Assembly: GCF_030848805.1 (NCBI RefSeq)
Contig: NC_092361.1
Span: forward strand, 806,001 to 870,000
DNA from: Temnothorax longispinosus
Taxonomy: Eukaryota; Arthropoda; Insecta; Hymenoptera; Formicidae
DNA: 64,000 nucleotides
Direction: 5' to 3'
Under the pieces are notes generated by a model. The model made no database searches. It was given only the letters and a program-made list of their open reading frames with translations, and was not told where the DNA came from. Made by a program: the position numbers and the translations under genes. This document shows, one piece after another, positions 63,501-64,000 of the stretch; the first letter of the stretch is position 1, and every line of letters begins with the position of its first letter.

Positions 63501-64000
63501 CGCTTTATTACAAATTTATGCGCCGCGTTCTTTGATGTTAGTGGCTCCGGCGCTCTTTCCTGCTCTCTCCTCTCCGACCTTCTCTCGTCCCTCGTCGCAG
63601 CAAAATTGACGGTGCGATAACGTGTAATTGTTTTACGGCGCTGAATATTGAATTTTAAAAATCACGTCGGACTTGCAGAGAGAGATTTACATTTTCGAGC
63701 ACGTATGAAATATTAATGACGAATATATATACAAATAAGACAACAGCTGAACCATTCTGCTGAATGAACGAAGATTGAAATCGATTTGATAAGCAACCGT
63801 GTATAGATTATCGATATGATTTATTCATGTAAATATATCGCAAATGTAAATGGAAATTATTAACATGATTTATCAGTGTCCTTACATTTCAAGTTAAATA
63901 TGTACATACATGTGATTTAAATAACTTTATTTAAGCTGGAAAAGTCATGCGTCGCATATCTTCACTTGTGATCGATTTATTTACTCGTTCGCCAAATTTG
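57600..64000. other. AT-rich DNA to the end of the window, no genes seen
   Basis: Short frames only, none with recognisable content. CpG-richer patches at 57900-58270, 58700-59130, 59530-59820 and 63020-63640 carry frames on both strands. No splice pair, RNA gene or mobile element is evident apart from the short CT tract. Confidence 0.55.
61619..61646. repeat. Short (CT)n microsatellite
   Basis: About ten CT units, then TCTCCC. Confidence 0.95.

Noticed and set aside
1..64000. CRISPR arrays, rRNA, bacterial operons, known insect miRNAs, telomeric TTAGG arrays
   Set aside because: I looked for repeat-spacer periodicity, rRNA-like conserved blocks, common mature miRNA sequences and TTAGG runs and saw none.

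Overview
This window looks like non-coding DNA from a eukaryote, most likely an insect and plausibly a hymenopteran such as an ant. The background is AT-rich but still dense in CpG. It is broken by GC/CpG-rich islands of a few hundred bases, carries many CT, CA, AT and GA microsatellites, and holds short hairpin transposon relics and one SINE-like element. I see no bacterial operons, rRNA, CRISPR array, intact tRNA or recognisable protein family. The open frames are mostly chance frames: the longest fall in GC-rich islands or CT repeats, overlap on both strands, and match no family I know. The lineage is inferred from sequence style and not proven.

The most informative signal is a set of three strong juxtaposed splice sites, all on the + strand. 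Each has a long pyrimidine tract, then CAG, then immediately a 5' splice site, with no exon between: 11093|11094 (CAG|GTGAGT), 47980|47981 (CAG|GTAAGC) and 57089|57090 (CAG|GTAAAC). This is the architecture of recursive splice sites (ratchet points) in very long insect introns. I found no comparably strong site on the - strand. The simplest reading is that most or all of the window is one giant intron of a + strand gene whose exons lie outside, to be removed in segments of at least 11 kb, 36.9 kb, 9.1 kb and at least 6.9 kb.

Layout. 1-11 kb: AT-rich DNA, GC islands (390-1117, 4737-5860, 7740-8240), a (CT)n tract, a poly-C run, and (CA)n and (CT)n tracts; two unrecognised open frames. 11-13 kb: the first ratchet point and a TATA plus initiator pair whose TATA box sits between 10-bp inverted repeats. 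13-30 kb: mostly featureless AT-rich DNA with GC islands near 19, 20.4, 22.3 and 25.7 kb, a minus-strand tRNA-like fossil at 23.2 kb and a spaced direct repeat at 29.2-29.6 kb. 30.8-34 kb: a large compound microsatellite and two degenerate tandem duplications. 36-46 kb: a run of GC islands, a tRNA-derived SINE at 42.33-42.65 kb with (GAA)n tail and degenerate flanking repeat, and a frame broken by one TAG at 43.0-43.3 kb. 47-58 kb: four hairpin (MITE-like) inverted repeats interleaved with the second and third ratchet points. 58-64 kb: nothing recognisable beyond a short CT tract.
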